Source of the DNA: Hyaloperonospora brassicae
Taxonomy: Eukaryota; Oomycota; Peronosporomycetes; Peronosporales; Peronosporaceae
Reading direction: 5' to 3'
Length of the DNA stretch: 64,000 nt
Assembly (NCBI GenBank): GCA_947650285.1
Contig: CANTFL010001315.1
Coordinates: 186,001 to 250,000 of the forward strand
In this document: positions 9,801-23,175 of the stretch, piece by piece
How the letters are laid out: each line of letters begins with the position of its first letter
Position numbering within the stretch: position 1 is the first letter of the stretch
The notes under the pieces: model-generated
What the model was told of the DNA's origin: nothing
Databases searched by the model: none
What the model saw: the letters and a program-made list of their open reading frames with translations, nothing else
Position numbers and translations under genes: made by a program

Positions 9801-9880
9801 AGACTGGGTTGCAGCGGATGGCCAAGTTTGCGTCGCCTTCACCTACGAAGAGACAGTGCCGGTCGACGTCGAATAAGTAA
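6809..9880 (+). CDS. CTF4: Ctf4/AND-1/WDHD1 replisome scaffold protein
   Basis: The intronless frame encodes 1,023 residues. Residues about 1-320 form WD40 repeats (for example VFTSGEDGVLFVTDL, IKSVALDPQEKYLCASSEDATVRVF, ILAFSPNGRYLAAATCAKEVFVWEL). An acidic linker follows (DVDDEEDMGFDDDNEARVEA, near 370-390). Residues about 480-760 are the second beta-propeller of the SepB/Ctf4 family, with NYMFSLAFLGDYGAIFAAP and LRLPGRIVTMTAKESLLAV. A helical segment (QVIREQAEMDKALILMMKTA onward) completes the Ctf4-type core. The tail is serine/proline-rich and basic, with NPFLRKTGG and SPSPTKRQCRS, and no HMG box is seen, unlike vertebrate WDHD1. Ctf4 trimers link the CMG helicase to DNA polymerase alpha. 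Met1 is in an ATGGAGAC context; Met4 and Met7 are alternatives. Confidence 0.95.
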   Translation: METMQEMAVNVNGKGAMQLVTTLQPMKDGQVPAGRDVVFTSGEDGVLFVTDLTTESSVYQVEVCDGFIPSFVVTPEQSHVLIASDDDCNVASYSLPPDCQLDALLRRSTVSIRQVTCSSTLVAIVDDEPVVRVLLRSNTEQVILAEGCTGAIKSVALDPQEKYLCASSEDATVRVFAINVPNQQAIVAKIFKIKHGNIRNDDLLLRCAWQPGEAGKLLAVPMDKGIVELFEKDTWVSKIRLMLPIGKSIAADVDILAFSPNGRYLAAATCAKEVFVWELETQTVLRSFKIDYQALGVQFANKSNALVVYHIGGKLAFVKDVISSGHTPPQHMAEQSFAASASPLEKGSKQKEKKCEASAFVSGEAEVDGKLDVDDEEDMGFDDDNEARVEAIKASFGFGSAAKTMIGDHVKHDDDLLSTDPSTKSFDQGLSPLRTVTEPFQPGSVKNASERGSTATTLLAWTPEGEIEVIGGASMSEHLVKVEFADKSRRGFKFNDNYMFSLAFLGDYGAIFAAPRRAREDWEDVDADTDESNIVSSLVFYRPFESWASNSSWHKTLPEGEDAECVAAGREYCAVATSLHTLRIYTSSGLDYALLRLPGRIVTMTAKESLLAVVYQGLYGQMLYQLFCIAVDSSRNRVTLLSKGELPMTPPPRDVFASRRENDMISENVSNWAKLTWLGFDDRQILYAVDSFSCIQALSPSLGWNWFPIGCVSNALQKKPKDRHGIFALGVVNDSLLYFPLEKGARAPKLRGSHRPVPGMFPLRAASFPTTSKQNDDGANGQMWQNVRLCGLESIGSEVNADKHVADQVIREQAEMDKALILMMKTACTNDEPARVLDLAKCLHLEKSHQIAQKLAVHFSLRQLQTQLYELYRLKFEEPQRFDQTSRTQASFQPPRQPVPYQVSQDEEIPEPRDVDPLCRARSLLSRPLSKPSRDEQCDTEGTSVEKAHEPKSSALPRAASTKESARVERSVAPANPFLRKTGGSSAPSPSGSMGDKKTGLQRMAKFASPSPTKRQCRSTSNK

Positions 9881-11600
9881 TAGGACATCAGCGAAGAGTG
9901 ACGAGTTCATTGACTATTACGTCCCGACTCAGTTGTTCCTTAGAGACGGCGGGGTGAATGGAGACGTAGACAGCGCTGCAATGGCCTGTCAAAGCTTTGC
10001 CGTTACAAAAGACACTGCGACCCACAAAATGTCGCGCGGAAGGTAGAATGTCAAGACAAGAGGCTGCCGATGGCACTAAGGAGACAGCAGAGTCGAAGCG
10101 ATCGCGACCAAACCACAACAAAGAGGTGGGTCCATTGGGGAATTTGCGACCTTTTGTTTTTTCTGCTTATGTATATTCCCTTATCCAACAATAAAGTTGC
10201 GCTGTCAAGGCATCGGCCCTTGTTGTCTTGCTCTGGACGTGTCTGAAAAGCGGAGATGCTCATGCCATGATGCGGGCCAATGACATTTGGCTCGTGTTGT
10301 TTCTAGCGCCTACGACGCCTAACGCAACATTTTGACGCTGTTTGCAACAGTCTGAAACGACTGCAAACGTTGTCGTACTATCGCGTTGATAGCTGGGTGA
10401 TCATGAGGACGCATGTACGAGCTTATTTTTCTGTTGGATGAACAGCATTAGGTTCACGTCCAAGACGTTGCAACTTCGTATCGACGAACTTTGTGGCAAC
10501 CGAAGCATCAGCTGAAAAGGTTTATGATGAAGTTCAGCATGGTGAATGGCATCCATGTTTGTCGATTTAGACAGTGTATAGCTAATCTACGCTTCAGCAG
10601 TAGCTGAAATTACCGGCTATAGCACCGGCGACTAAGCTGACGATGAAGATTAGTTGTACAACTAATCAACGATCTTGGAAGAACGATGGTAAAAGCACGA
10701 GAAGCTTTCTGCATCACTTACGGCTACAGGAAGACGATTGACGTTAGCGGATTATTCAGCGACATACATGAAGCGACGACCCGTGATTTACTGCGACCGC
10801 TTTGCGAACTGCTCGAGGGAAACAAGTCCTACCGAACGTTAGTTGCTCTTAACAATGATAAGTACGATCCTACGGATAAAAAGAGTTAGTCGTACCAATT
10901 GGGCTCGTACACTACTCTGCTAGCTATTTGACGTCCATCATTAGATCGATCGGATGGGTGGATATTTGAACAGCACGTCAATTTTGCGAATTCCACAAAC
11001 TCTTATGCAAGGCTAACGGTGATGGTAGTACACTCAAGTGCTACAGCCTCGACGAACGGCTGTGTAAAGCACGCATATCCTGTCGTTAACCAGGCTACAC
11101 AAACCAGAGCACACTAAGTATGCAAATTGAAGAGCTGACACGCGTCAGCCACCCACTAAGACAAATCTAAGTTTAAGTTTTACCACGATAGGTAGTAAGC
11201 CTTACAAATCAAAGACTTGGGAAAGCGTTAATAAACATCCCGTCTCGTTTCGAGCAGAAGCGTTAAAGCCATGTAAAGGCGTCTTACCCTTGAGCACCTG
11301 TGCGGTATGCTAATGACATCAAAAGTCAAAAATCTGGAGTCGACCGCCTCGCAGAACAAGCGAACGATTTTATCGCCGTTCGATTGCTCGGTGAGATGCT
11401 TTACTTTTTCAGTCATAGACGTTTAGTTGCGCTAAATTCGTTGATTCAACAAGTCGTTTTTTCAGTTCAACCGACAGAGGAGGCTCGTTTGGTCGAAACT
11501 CTTTCTCAAACAGTAATGCCATTTTGTAAAATGGACGCTTCTAGCTGCGTCGCCTTACGCAAACACTCACTTCAGGTATAACAGAGAAAGTAGTTAACGT
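9881..11600. other. Desert margin with no supported gene
   Basis: Downstream of Ctf4, base composition drifts toward AT. Two short frames (10686-10889 and 11300-11581, plus strand, 67 and 93 codons) have no recognisable domain, signal peptide or neighbours to support them, and I leave them uncalled. Nothing else is visible. Confidence 0.5.
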
Positions 11601-14600
11601 CTCCTCTCGCGCGCAACGAGATCTTGTGAGCCCAGACAGCGGCCGTAGGACACGCTTCTAAAACTTCGCACAACCAATATGGGCTGTGTCGCGCGGAACC
11701 GGCTTTGCATGTACCTGCAAGCACTGCCAGGTGGGTTGTGTATGTAAGAGTGAAACGTATTAAAAAGAATAAATGAAATATAACCAATCGTTTGCTAAAT
11801 TGCGACTGCGTGGACGTGACTAATAATCAGATGTATCCCCTGAGCGTGTGCTTAAAGGGCTCATATGGTTGTGATTGCTGAGTTAAAACAAAAAACTGAT
11901 TAAAGTAAGATAATTTTATTTGTTGAAAGTCTCGATGGTGATCCCTTACTCCTCGTTGCCGTCATGCAATAAAACTCGACTTCAGATGGGGCAGGTCCAA
12001 GACCAATAATATTTTGCTATGCCTAAACAACATGTGCATGTGGCAGAGGATGAGCTCAATAATCGTCCATTTGCTTATATAGCTGATCCCACTACCGAAA
12101 CGGAAGAAAAATCGCATTGGAACCGCGAGATTGCAATATTCACAAACCTAGCATGCTGCGCTAGGACATCATGTAGGGTAAATGATTTCTCTGACTACAG
12201 CACCCTTTGTTTAACCCGACAGTATAAATACTTGCGATTTTGCGTCAGCAAATTGTGGTCCGTCGAGTTTAAATGGGAATCTAGTTCCAAGGTAGAAATA
12301 CCAGATCATGCGTACAACCCACTAAGGAAAGCAATATAATTCTTGATACGTCAGGAGATATATGTTTATCGGATAAACCTTATCAGAAGCGGATGCCTTT
12401 TTGGTAATCCCTCGCCTGACTAATACTGCCTGTTGTCGAACTTCGAGAGGCAGGTCTGCCACATTGACAGGAATAATTACGTAGAATTATCACGAAAGTC
12501 TTCCAACGTGTCGTCAGTCGCTATATCCGTAACTTATGCAATTATTATAAGTAAAAATGATAACACTTCTTTTTTAAGCCTTACCAAAATCTCAGTTATT
12601 GTTTCATTTGGGATTTTTTACATCGAGTACATTTGCACCCGTCCTAGCGTTAACCTTCCTGTTTATGTTTTTGTAATTATAAACAATTTTTATTTCTATC
12701 ACATGCAAAAGGCAAGAGCAACAAATGGTACAGTAAGTTATATAATATAGTCTTTATCTGCATCTAGATGTTTGTCTCCATCAGATGTGTCAATAATCAT
12801 GCGCATATTGTTCAGTCAATCATCCTTTTGCGGTCGTTAACTTTCTATGATCTACGACGTTTATGTATAAATCAATTTAGATTATCTGCTAGTTCCATCA
12901 CTATTGGTAAACTTGATCATCAGTGTGGAGAGAGATCTGCGCTGTAAATTGAAAGTTAGCATCACACATCAAATCGTTTTTTGCGCGTAATATCAAGTCG
13001 TCGTGCGAGCTGCAGGTATCTCAACTTGTATAAAGCTGTTTTCTGCTGTTGCGACCCACGAACATTGATTCATCATTACATGACACCTTGTAGTTTAACT
13101 TATCCCGGGACATGGTTGTTACCGTTGAAGTATATATAATCGAAAAATATACAAGTCGTGCCTGCTCTATGAGGTAGATGGGTCTTTTAATATATTCATA
13201 AACCATTTATAGTTATCTATAACACGGTAGTAGTATCCTGAATTGCCTTGGCGACTGGAGGAATTCTGAATGCAGCATCATGGTCTTTAGCACCCCGACA
13301 ACGCGCCGTACAATCGCTTGGAGGAGTATAAGAATAATACGGAGATACGCTAAGAAAAAATGTGCTATCTATATGGTGCCAATCAAGCACTTCATACAAA
13401 ATTAGCTCGAACCATTGTCAGACACCAGCTTCTTCTTTTTCTGTATATACTATGCAGATATCACGACATACGGGTTGCATGGTTTAAGTTATTGTGGTAT
13501 GTTCGATGCCCAGGGAACCATAGTATGAGCTATAATAGTTTCATTTACAATGATTAAAACGGAAAATATATAGTACTTTGTCAAATTGTTGCGGACGCAC
13601 CAATATCAAAATATCATTCGTTCCGCTCATTATGTTTTAATGACAAGCACTATTTGAGGCGCCACATACTTAAAATGGGCGGCTTAAACTTACTTAATAA
13701 ATAGTCGATCAATAGTTGGTTCATTGTAGTTTGACGTTCAACTCTCGAAACAACTTATCAATTTTTATGTACCGCCGATGCCATCCTTGACAATCAATAT
13801 CATCGCGGACCTCTCATCCTCTTAAGATTTATAAATTTAGAATGCGCACAAATATTCTATATTACACCGTTGACGCGGTCAATTCTAGAGGACGATTGCA
13901 TATAATCCAAGTGCCCCTCTCACCGCATCATTTTCAACACTTGTAAGTTTCAGTGTATTGCAAAGAGGGAAGACCACGAAACTACGTATTATGCCGCATC
14001 GACATGCGAGATTAAGCTCGACATAGCCTTTAGACTTAATTTCACCCTTAATGTATAAAATTATAATACAATTTCGATTTTACCCGCTTTACTTGACATC
14101 ATAGGGAAGTGCAGAGACAGTACATTATTTCTTTGTGAATTTATCACGATTAATAAACAGGTCTCCCACGCTGAACGTGCGTGCCTAATGCAAGCTCCTA
14201 GTTCACATGTATTTCTGTCCATTTCCATCTCATACCTGTACTTGCACTAGACGATCTGATTATTAACCCAATCATATCTCCCCTTACACCACCTTTATTT
14301 CAATCTTATCGTTCAATTGCAGGGACAAAGTAGATATCACTATATAAGATGCTAGGCGAGCACTTTGTTAAATATATATCAGTTAATTAATCTACCTCAT
14401 CTTGAAGATTCAAACTGTACAAGTGCATATTTTCTGTTTTCGCGAGTATAATCTCATAGAATACTCCCATCGCATATAACCATCGTCGTTGCAGCAAAAC
14501 TTAATAATGGTTGTTTTTATTGTAGCTCGTAAAACAATTTTATAGTAGTTGTTAACCTTGCAACGGACTCGCTCTTTGCAGTGCCGAAATTGGTGTGACT

Positions 14601-17600
14601 CTACATTTCGTGCTGGCAGTCTAAAGCCGACCAAAAGGTTGTATCGACGTGCCTAGTGCGTTTAAGGCGCTTCGGACTGAATTTTATCATATCATCGCAT
14701 CATCAGAGTAGTTATAGTTTCATTAGCAAGCATAACAACGCCTTCATGTGGATGTATGTACAAGCGTATGTTTCTATATGTTTGCGCCAGGTTTGCAAAT
14801 TGAATCCAGAGCTTGTAATTGTCGACATTTGTAGTGAGTGACTATGACCTATACACGCAATTCCATAAGTAAAATAGGGAAATTACACATTCATTTTTGT
14901 GGACTAGTCGCCGTAACTTATATGGCAACATGAGCCAGCCTAAACAAGTAATCTTGACTTCATTTTGTTTTAAATCATGTATTTGTTCCACTTTCATCCG
15001 TCTTAAGCTTATACAGATCTCGCCCCAATAAAATACTACCTTCATCTACTATTTAGAATGCTAGGTTATATATTAGCCTCTTGACGATTCACTTTTTTAT
15101 AACCTATTGGTTGAAAATTTCTGTATTATACTTCAGTCGGTCTGCCTGCCTAAAAACGCAATTTTGATTTTAACCTTAAGCTTGTAAGGCATCAAGAGCT
15201 AACCATCTCAAATTATTAATTTGTATTCCCCTCCAATTGCAGACCTTAATCTTAAACCAGCCAAATATTGGCAATAGTAGCAAAAAGTACGACCTTGTAC
15301 ATCGTATCCGTGAGCTTTAAATGTACATATATCTAATTTAATAGAACACATTAACGCGGGTGTCTAATGTTTATACACTCCACATGTCTTATGTAAATAT
15401 ACATATAAAATGTGAATTTTCTCAAGTGTGTTGCTGTATCACGCGCACTGGTATTCAGTGCTTGCGATCGTATACTTGGATTGAATCGCGATTTGCTACC
15501 ACGATCTGTCACAAGTAATTAAATTGATCTGTAGTGGATGTGAGGCATATATATTATGGGCGCGATTTGGACAACACGTGGTCGATGACTACGACGCATA
15601 CAATATTGAAACACCTTGCCGTATTAACGTATTCATCTTAGTTGAAATCATCAGGAAATGATATACTTCTATATTATTATAAAATGTCTTTCGACTAAAG
15701 AGCTTTTGTATCATAAATTATCAAAAAATATCGATCAACATCCTACTAATTATTTACCACTCGATTGTCGGACCAGGTGAAGCAAATATTCACCAGACGA
15801 CTTTGTATAATATCGGAAGCACGGTACCCTTCGTAGTTAGGACATAAATTGCGATATCGATCAAATGGTCCAGAAGCAAGTGATTTATGAGATTTCACTA
15901 AATATCGACGAATCGCATCGAAGCTTTATCAATGCAACTGCGATCGTAGGACAAATTTACAGCATTGCCTTTTTGTCTAATGGATCAAGAATTCACCAAC
16001 TAACTATATTAACGGGCGTACAATGTGAGCACATGAAAATTTATACGCCTTATTGGAGTGAACCCTTAATTATTATATTATTTAGGCGCTAGAATTCAGC
16101 ACTTACCACAACAGCAATTAATTAAATCCCACTCCAATGCAACTGCTAACTTGGTTAACGCCCGAAATGCTATTTGTATTGATTTGTAATATTTTTTGTT
16201 GCGCCTTGTCAGAAATTCTGGTGGCCAAAAGAGAGATGAGATGTCGATAGATGCTCTTTTCTACAACGAGAGGCCAAACTATATATACCGGATTCTTTAA
16301 ACTTGTATCTTTGCAGTGATTGATCTCATGCTCCCATAAGCTAACATATATCCGAATATACGACTAGATTTCAATCCACATCACAAACGGCCGTCACACG
16401 TTATTCACGTCTCCCGTATCGTCTTCGTTTACGCCATAGCGCGGTACAATACGACCTATTCCGCGTTACGGCGAATATTACGATACATGATCGAATGCTA
16501 ATTGACGACTTTAATATCGCAGATACTGAGTAGCTGACACAAAATCGCGGTGATCGGATCGTGTATCGCGTGCTGTGATAAATAAACATATAAATAACTT
16601 GCACAGATTATAACATTATCGTAATGATATGTGACAAAAATTGTGGAGTCGACGCCAATTAGGTGGTCCCACGATAGAACGTCCAACTATTCAAAATTAT
16701 ACATAATCGCTAAAGCACAAACATAATTTGAGTCCGATTATTCTTCCAAAATTTTGGAAATGTTTCGATAAGACACCTAAAGTGTTCATCATCGAAGTGA
16801 TTTACACAAAATTGATTGATAGAGATTTTCATCAATGCCGATTTAATATACTAGGTCCCAATCAGGATCCTGACTTTTAAATCGCGGGAATTTGATCGTT
16901 GTATGAAAATGTTTGACGACTTGTGCTTGACAGCTATTCGATACACAAGGACCATTATAGTGTATTTCCATTCATAATCGATTTTCCTATCAGTCCGTTA
17001 TTTGTGAAAATTCATTAATCCGGAATGCACCCCGCTAATTATATTTGCTACTAAGCCAAATTTGCGATCCATTCTTTCAACTTATCTTACCACTTCAACA
17101 CAAGGAAGTATATTATTCGATACATTACTTCGTCAAGCGGACCGATGATTTGCTAGAAATTTATTATTGGGATGGCATGCGACACCACTGATCTCGACAG
17201 TATCAAAACCCCGGCTACGCAGATGTGAATTTACGACAAAGCAACATACACGTCCGTAGTACTCCTCCCCGGAAGGTCGAATAAATATCTGAATCGATTA
17301 AAACACTTTGTATAAGATTCATGGCTACTAGACCTGTAGTACGAATACATTAAATTACAGGCAACTTCGTACCACAGCATTCGAAAAAGTGATCTTTGTC
17401 CTTAAAACTGAAGTCTGTCGGATATAAACATTAATAATTTTGTGTTGAATGACGATAAAGAATTGTACAATTTATAGCACATAGAAGTTAAATTCCTCTT
17501 GCTTCGCCCTAGAGATATCTGATTATACATCTCGGCTATAGGAGAATCAGATTTATGTAAACAGGACCATCTGCAAGAACCTCTACGCCTACAGTCACTT

Positions 17601-20170
17601 GTGTCTGCGTATCACAAGGCTTATCTGCTGCACAATCAAACCGGATATGTATCGATAGGGACAAGTTGTAAATCACGCTCAACTCACTTCAACCCAGTCA
17701 TTTCATCTCCAGGGCCCCAAATTTATCATTTGTGGCTCTAACATTTGACATGGTCAAGCCGTGAATGTATTGGACGACTTTGACACATGTGGGTCGTAAC
17801 TCTCCATAATTTAGCCCCATTATTCATCGCGCACATATAAAATGGGCAGGATGAGGTTCCCTTGTATCCGATCGTTTTCGATGCAACAATATTTTTTATT
17901 CTTCATCAATGGTTTTAAATATCGTTTAAAATAGCATTTTATTTGAGTACATGTAACGTAAAAGCATCAGGCTTTGTATTCTCGAGTCAGTTCACAAACG
18001 TCGACTTGCCGACAGTATCATTAGCCTGCAGACGCCTCAACGGTCCGAACACATAATTATCATGATCCCGCAATAACTTTGAATAGCAAATTTTATGCTT
18101 GCAACGCAGAAGCTCTTTGTTTTTGCCGTGTTATTATATGCTGAATGAACTTGTCAATCGTAGTACGTTTCTCGTTCAGCATTACCGCAAGCAACGTGGA
18201 GCTTATGATCGAGCTATCGATGGTCAGACTTATTTGTCCCCCTCGGTAGTTACTATAACATCATTTAGCTGGGCAAAAGCTTCATGCGTAGCATGAAAGC
18301 TGTCGTTGTTACCAATTTAATGATAGATGCGTTCTTAGTCGTTTGAGGAACAACGTTAGCTAAAAGATATAACGAGGAGCCACCTTAATGCTGCTAATCG
18401 TCAAATCTGACTTAAAAAACATTATCGGCACGCGTCTTTACTCACACAGAGTGATGGCAAGTAAATGAAATCAAACACGATGGTATGACAAAGACATAGC
18501 TCTGCAATAGCAAATTTAAAGCAATTAATACATGACCACGACTAATGAACCACCCCACTTGAGCTAAAGGCACAACCCATTTTGCTACGGACACACCGCC
18601 CGCCTAAAATGACAAAATAAATACTATACATTATATAGTGCAAGAAAATTAGTAAAACGCGTAGTCAGTTACTAATGCTCCCTATCTCCTTACGTTAAAC
18701 GACAGATCCGCTGATGTGCGATATTTTCGATTAATCCATCTTAGTTAGAAGGTTATCCACACGGGCAGTCTGCTGGTATATCTACTGTCTCGAACACGTA
18801 ACCAAATGCGATGGTACGATGCTGAGTGACCTAATAATCGGCAGTGGCAACGACACGTTTTCGACAATTTTTCCGATACAAGCACGCAAAAAAGCGTACC
18901 GCATGCCGTATTTGTGGACCTGAGGCTACCGTCTGTGAGAAGGTACGTACATGTACATACAGTTGGATTTTCCAACCCGGGCAGATCATTTCGGCTTAGA
19001 AGACGCAGAAAACAATTTCGAACGAGGTATTACATCAACATGCTGAGCATCGTCGCTGAAACTATAACTGTTCTGTAGGTCCTGTCACGATCACACTTGT
19101 AGTACACAAGTTGCAGACCCCGCCTTGTTTTCTTAAATCTGGCGACGACGATGGCGTAGCCTTGGGTAGCCGCAAAACCGTTTAAGGTTGATTCCATTTC
19201 GTTCCTGGAAGGAAAGCTGGTACCAATGAGAGCGGAAGGTGGGGGTACCGCTGTCTTGCGACGGTTGTCCCTCTCTCGGGCCTTCGTACGCCAAGTTATG
19301 AGCCCAGCTGGTGCGTGTTGTTATCCGGTGATTTCTGTCGTATCGCATGATTATGAGGGGACACAGACGCAATTGCGCGGCCAAGACACGTGTTTAAGAC
19401 AGGTTCTTTTTACTTTTGCATCGATAAAATATCCTTCCTTAACTTCAAGAACCCTAGCCTAAGCAATCTCAGCAGTTCGGTTGGGTGCTTTCATATACAG
19501 TTGTACTGGACTTTACACGTACATTATTCTGCACATAAATTGTGAGGTCAATTTTATCATTTTAGGCAGGTGGGTGTGCCCCTAGCACAGGTGGGACTTG
19601 CTCCTAGTCGTGGCCTCAATATTTTAATGAGCATATTTCCTTACTGAATTTCAATACGAACACTATGAGATTACTACCAATTGCACGCGTCCATCATTTA
19701 TTGGATGTTTTGATCGTTGGAATGTCATCAACCAACCATCATGAGTAACTTGCTATAGAATTATAAGTAATAGTTAATATACTATTATCTATCATAATAT
19801 TCGCATTGACATTAGCTAAGGCTCATGCCATGTAACAGGCTTGCTCGGTTACACAGCAATATGGCTTGCGGCAATGTGGCAGTAGACGTGCGCATTGAAA
19901 TGATATTGCACACGTGAGATCGCAAAGGTGCCATGACATACAAATCGGACAGGAACGGTATAGCCACCAACAATTTTCGACCTATTGACACAAATAAATT
20001 GAATTAAAAGCGTAAAGTCAGCCAGTGGAAAGCGCGGTGAGTGAGCATCATGTTGCGACATTACTTTTATAATATGGAGGCCTACGGTCCTAGGAACGAC
20101 AAGAAGAGTGAAGAGAGCAGTAAAAATGATATAGCCACCAAGCATCACCGCGTTATATGTCACACTTACG
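11601..20170. other. AT-rich gene desert of about 8.5 kb
   Basis: No frame longer than about 105 codons occurs on either strand, and none of the short ones resembles a known family. Composition is clearly more AT-rich than the gene island. I see no LTR pair, terminal inverted repeats or tandem arrays. The simplest reading is very old, unrecognisable transposon debris, but this is inference from context. Confidence 0.6.
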
Positions 20171-20179
20171 GCATTGTTT

Positions 20180-21250
20180 TCGGTCCGTTTGCTTCTATTG
20201 CAATGCCTGCATGCTGATTCTACTATGCATGATCCTATTCTCTACAGACGTATGCAGAGAGTCAAGAAATTGACGGGAGAAGAGATGAAGAAGGTGATAG
20301 CCTCCCATGAGACAAAACTGAGTCATCGGGAGATTGCTCGACGCATGGGTCGATCTTTAGGCGTCGCTATACACTTGTTGAGCGACCCCGTCGCCTACAG
20401 TGCGTATAAACTAACCGAAAGACCCTTAGTTTTGACTGAAAGACTTGAATCCGACTGCTCCATGCCGCGCAGGAGGGTGAATTATCAGCACGGGAGCTCC
20501 ATGTACACCTATATCTCCTTTAAGTGATTTTAAAGTCTAGTATCTCTTAAAGGAAAGCCCTTCACCCATGTTTCTCAATCGTAAACATGCACCAGTGCTT
20601 ACCAAAAGGTACAAAAAGAGATCGTGTTAAATGATGTTATAAGTGATGCCGTCTCTCCGATGAAGATTGGACCAAAACTATTTTTCGGACGAAAAGAAGC
20701 ATAACCTGGATTGACCAGATGGAATCTATGGCCATTGGCACGACTTGAGGAAAGAAAAACAGGTATTTTCGACTCGTCAATTCGGTAGAGGCTAGGCCAT
20801 GATTTGAGATGCCTTTGGAGCGCTAAGACGGGCATGTTGGATTTTTTAAAGGGGTAACAAGACAGCGAAAGGTGCGTAAGTACGCTGGAAAACTATCTAG
20901 GGCCTATTTTGGACGAGCTGGGTGTTGATGGACTGACTTTTTAGCAGAATAACGCGTCGATACACCAATCTCGGTATACGCAGGCGTGGTTTGCGGACCA
21001 GAAGTTTTCTGTTATCGACTGGACAGCGAATTCTCTGGACTTGTACCTGATCGAAAACTTGTGGGGGGGGGGTGCTTACCAGGACGTATATAAGTATGGG
21101 CGGCAGTTTTGGTCGTGAACTGAGCTAAGCGAGTGCATATCAAAGTGCTGGAGAGAAATTAGCGCCGCATACTTCCTAATTCTTGCCCATTCGATGATTA
21201 ATCGGTTCGTGAAAGTGCTAAAAAACGGGGGTGTCAAGATTGACTACATA
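20180..21250 (+). pseudogene. Decayed Tc1/mariner-type transposase
   Basis: Pieces of one transposase appear in order in shifting frames. The N-terminal helix-turn-helix is at about 20,250-20,410 (LTGEEMKKVIASHETKLSHR, then EIARRMGRSLGVAIHLL). The first catalytic region is at about 20,680-20,730 (FSDEKKHNLD then PDGIYGHWHDLR), with FSTRQFG after it. The second is at about 20,945-21,110 (NNASIHQSRYTQAWFADQ, then VIDWTANSLDLYLIENLWG), and the C-terminus is at about 21,195-21,245 (INRFVKVLKNGGVKIDY). In the family these blocks carry the DDE catalytic residues. Stop codons and at least two frameshifts separate them, plus a run of ten G around 21,062. No terminal inverted repeats could be recognised, so ends are approximate. 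Confidence 0.85.
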
Positions 21251-22299
21251 TTGGGGAATCCTAGTAACGCTAAGCTCGAGAGGATACTCATTTTTTCTGA
21301 TATTGGCTATATCATTATTGTTGTAAATTTTTCACATTCAGCATCACAAATTTTGATCAAACAGTTTGAAATTAATAAAAGGACAGCCATATGCACCGTT
21401 GAAATGGAGACATGTAGGTATATTTTGTTATTTCCAACTCGAACTACTTGCTTTAAAATCGGGAGAACATGAGTGGCTATATTCCTGTACGCTGTGTAGT
21501 ACTAGCCACATGCGTGTGAGCCGAGGCACCAGCGGAAAACACTGCCTGGATCCGACGTAGAAATTGATCTACTCGCAACTTCACGAGCAGATTAACATCA
21601 TCCAACGATGAGAGATCCAATTAATGTGCATTTGAGTACAAGATATTGCACAGGATAGAGGTAGTGCGATAAAGTTGTGGATGTTGAGGTGTGCACTGAC
21701 CATGTACGGTCAACCAAGCAAACTATGATTTGCAACGGACAAGTGACACGATAGCGAGGATTCGGCAGGGTGTGAACGGCTCACTTGGAGTCCGATAATT
21801 CTAGAACTACCTTGAGTGTATATTCTAAATTTTATTAAGATCAGGGAAAGATACAAGGCAGAATAAGAGAACACGACGAGTAAGTCCATAGGAAGACAAC
21901 TTTGATACACTTTCAATTTCCCCTCGACATAACAGTGGAGAGGCTCATCGACCAAAGCAAGATCAAGTTCCCACTCTTCTCGCATAGAAATTTACTTGTT
22001 GGGGTCCATCGCCTATTGACGCAATATCGTGATCAATGATGTCATCAGCCAAGTTGTCATAGTCGATGGATGTGACGAATACAGTGACATCCGCAGATTT
22101 TTCGTTTAGTCGCACCTTGTTGTAGTGTTTACAAATGCGGTTAGTGTGCTATTGAAAGTTACATGTATATCAACACACCAATACAGAGCTAACACGCGCG
22201 ACGGAGAGTACTACCCGTTGTTGCAGTCGCCGGCGCAGCTCTGGTAGCATCGCCATGCACTCACGGAGCATCAAATCTGGGTCTGCTACATGATCGCAA
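21251..22299. other. No gene seen between mariner and LINE remnants
   Basis: Frames here are short and unlike known proteins. The stretch may include the mariner 3' flank and further LINE sequence too decayed to recognise. Confidence 0.4.
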
Positions 22300-22930
22300 C
22301 TCATCAATTAAATCGGTTTTATCCGGGGAGAGATCTGGATGCCACGTGCAAGCGACATATCTCCAGCCGCAGGCGATACGAAGACCTTACCCATATCATC
22401 TGGGACTGCTCGGGAATGCAATTATGCTGAACCTATATCGTTTCCCAACGGTCGAGATCACTCGTCGCCGAAGGTCAGCTCCATTGGTACAAGCAAGCGG
22501 CTTTGTCCAGACAGGCCGTCGAACTCCCTACATGGGCACAAGCGGACATTACGCGCCGTTTTCCCGACAACGCTGACAGCGTCAGCCGCATATGGAAATA
22601 GATCTGGTGGATTGCGTGTTCGGTCTGCGTCACTGCGCTTTGGATTCAGAGGAATCGCAGTGTCCACAATCAGGACAGCATGACGCCGGAACAGGGTGTC
22701 GCCGAAGTGCGGGCCATCCTTGTGCAACAATTGCGCGATGTAGTGACTAGAACACATCGGCATGGTGGAAATCGAGCTGCTGGCTCCTTCTTTCAACCGG
22801 CAGCGAAATTGTTCTTGGACACCGTGGCACATCGGACGTTGCACTTGGAGACCCTCTCTTGCCGCCCCGGACAACCTACTGGGGTCATAGAGAGGTTGAG
22901 GTTATTTCAGCAATCTTGCACGCCTTAAGG
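22300..22930 (+). pseudogene. 3' end of a LINE reverse transcriptase gene
   Basis: The plus strand, read across one or more frameshifts, gives a zf-RVT-like segment (TLTHIIWDCSG, about 22,380-22,420), then RRFPDNADSVSRIW, then WWIACSVCVTALWIQRNRSV followed directly by HNQDSMTPEQG and a helical tail ending near 22,928. The pattern of a CxxC/HIxWDC cluster, a WxxxLWWxxxxxxLxxLWxxRN helix and a basic C-terminus is what follows the RT domain in oomycete non-LTR retrotransposons. The RT domain itself is missing or unrecognisable, which is typical of 5'-truncated or eroded copies. An in-frame stop splits the WK-IWWI junction. No poly-A tail or target duplication was found. Confidence 0.65.
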
Positions 22931-23175
22931 GATAATAGACAGACTCTCTATCTCTATATCTAGTTGATCCCATGTACTTTATCCTGTTACACACACTCGC
23001 AATGCTTCTCTCGCTCCGACTCCAAACGGCAAGCCAAGCTACACGCTCGTTTTCATCTTCCTCAACGATGTGTCCATCGGAATTTTAGAACTGTCCCGGT
23101 GTGATATGTACGAACGAGGGCTCAACGCGTCGGTTCGAGCTGCTGGCTGAATATGGGACAGATGGCGAGTCTATA

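Noticed and set aside
10686..11581. Two short plus-strand frames (67 and 93 codons)
   Set aside because: No domain, signal peptide, splice partner or conserved motif could be seen; frames of this length occur by chance in this composition.
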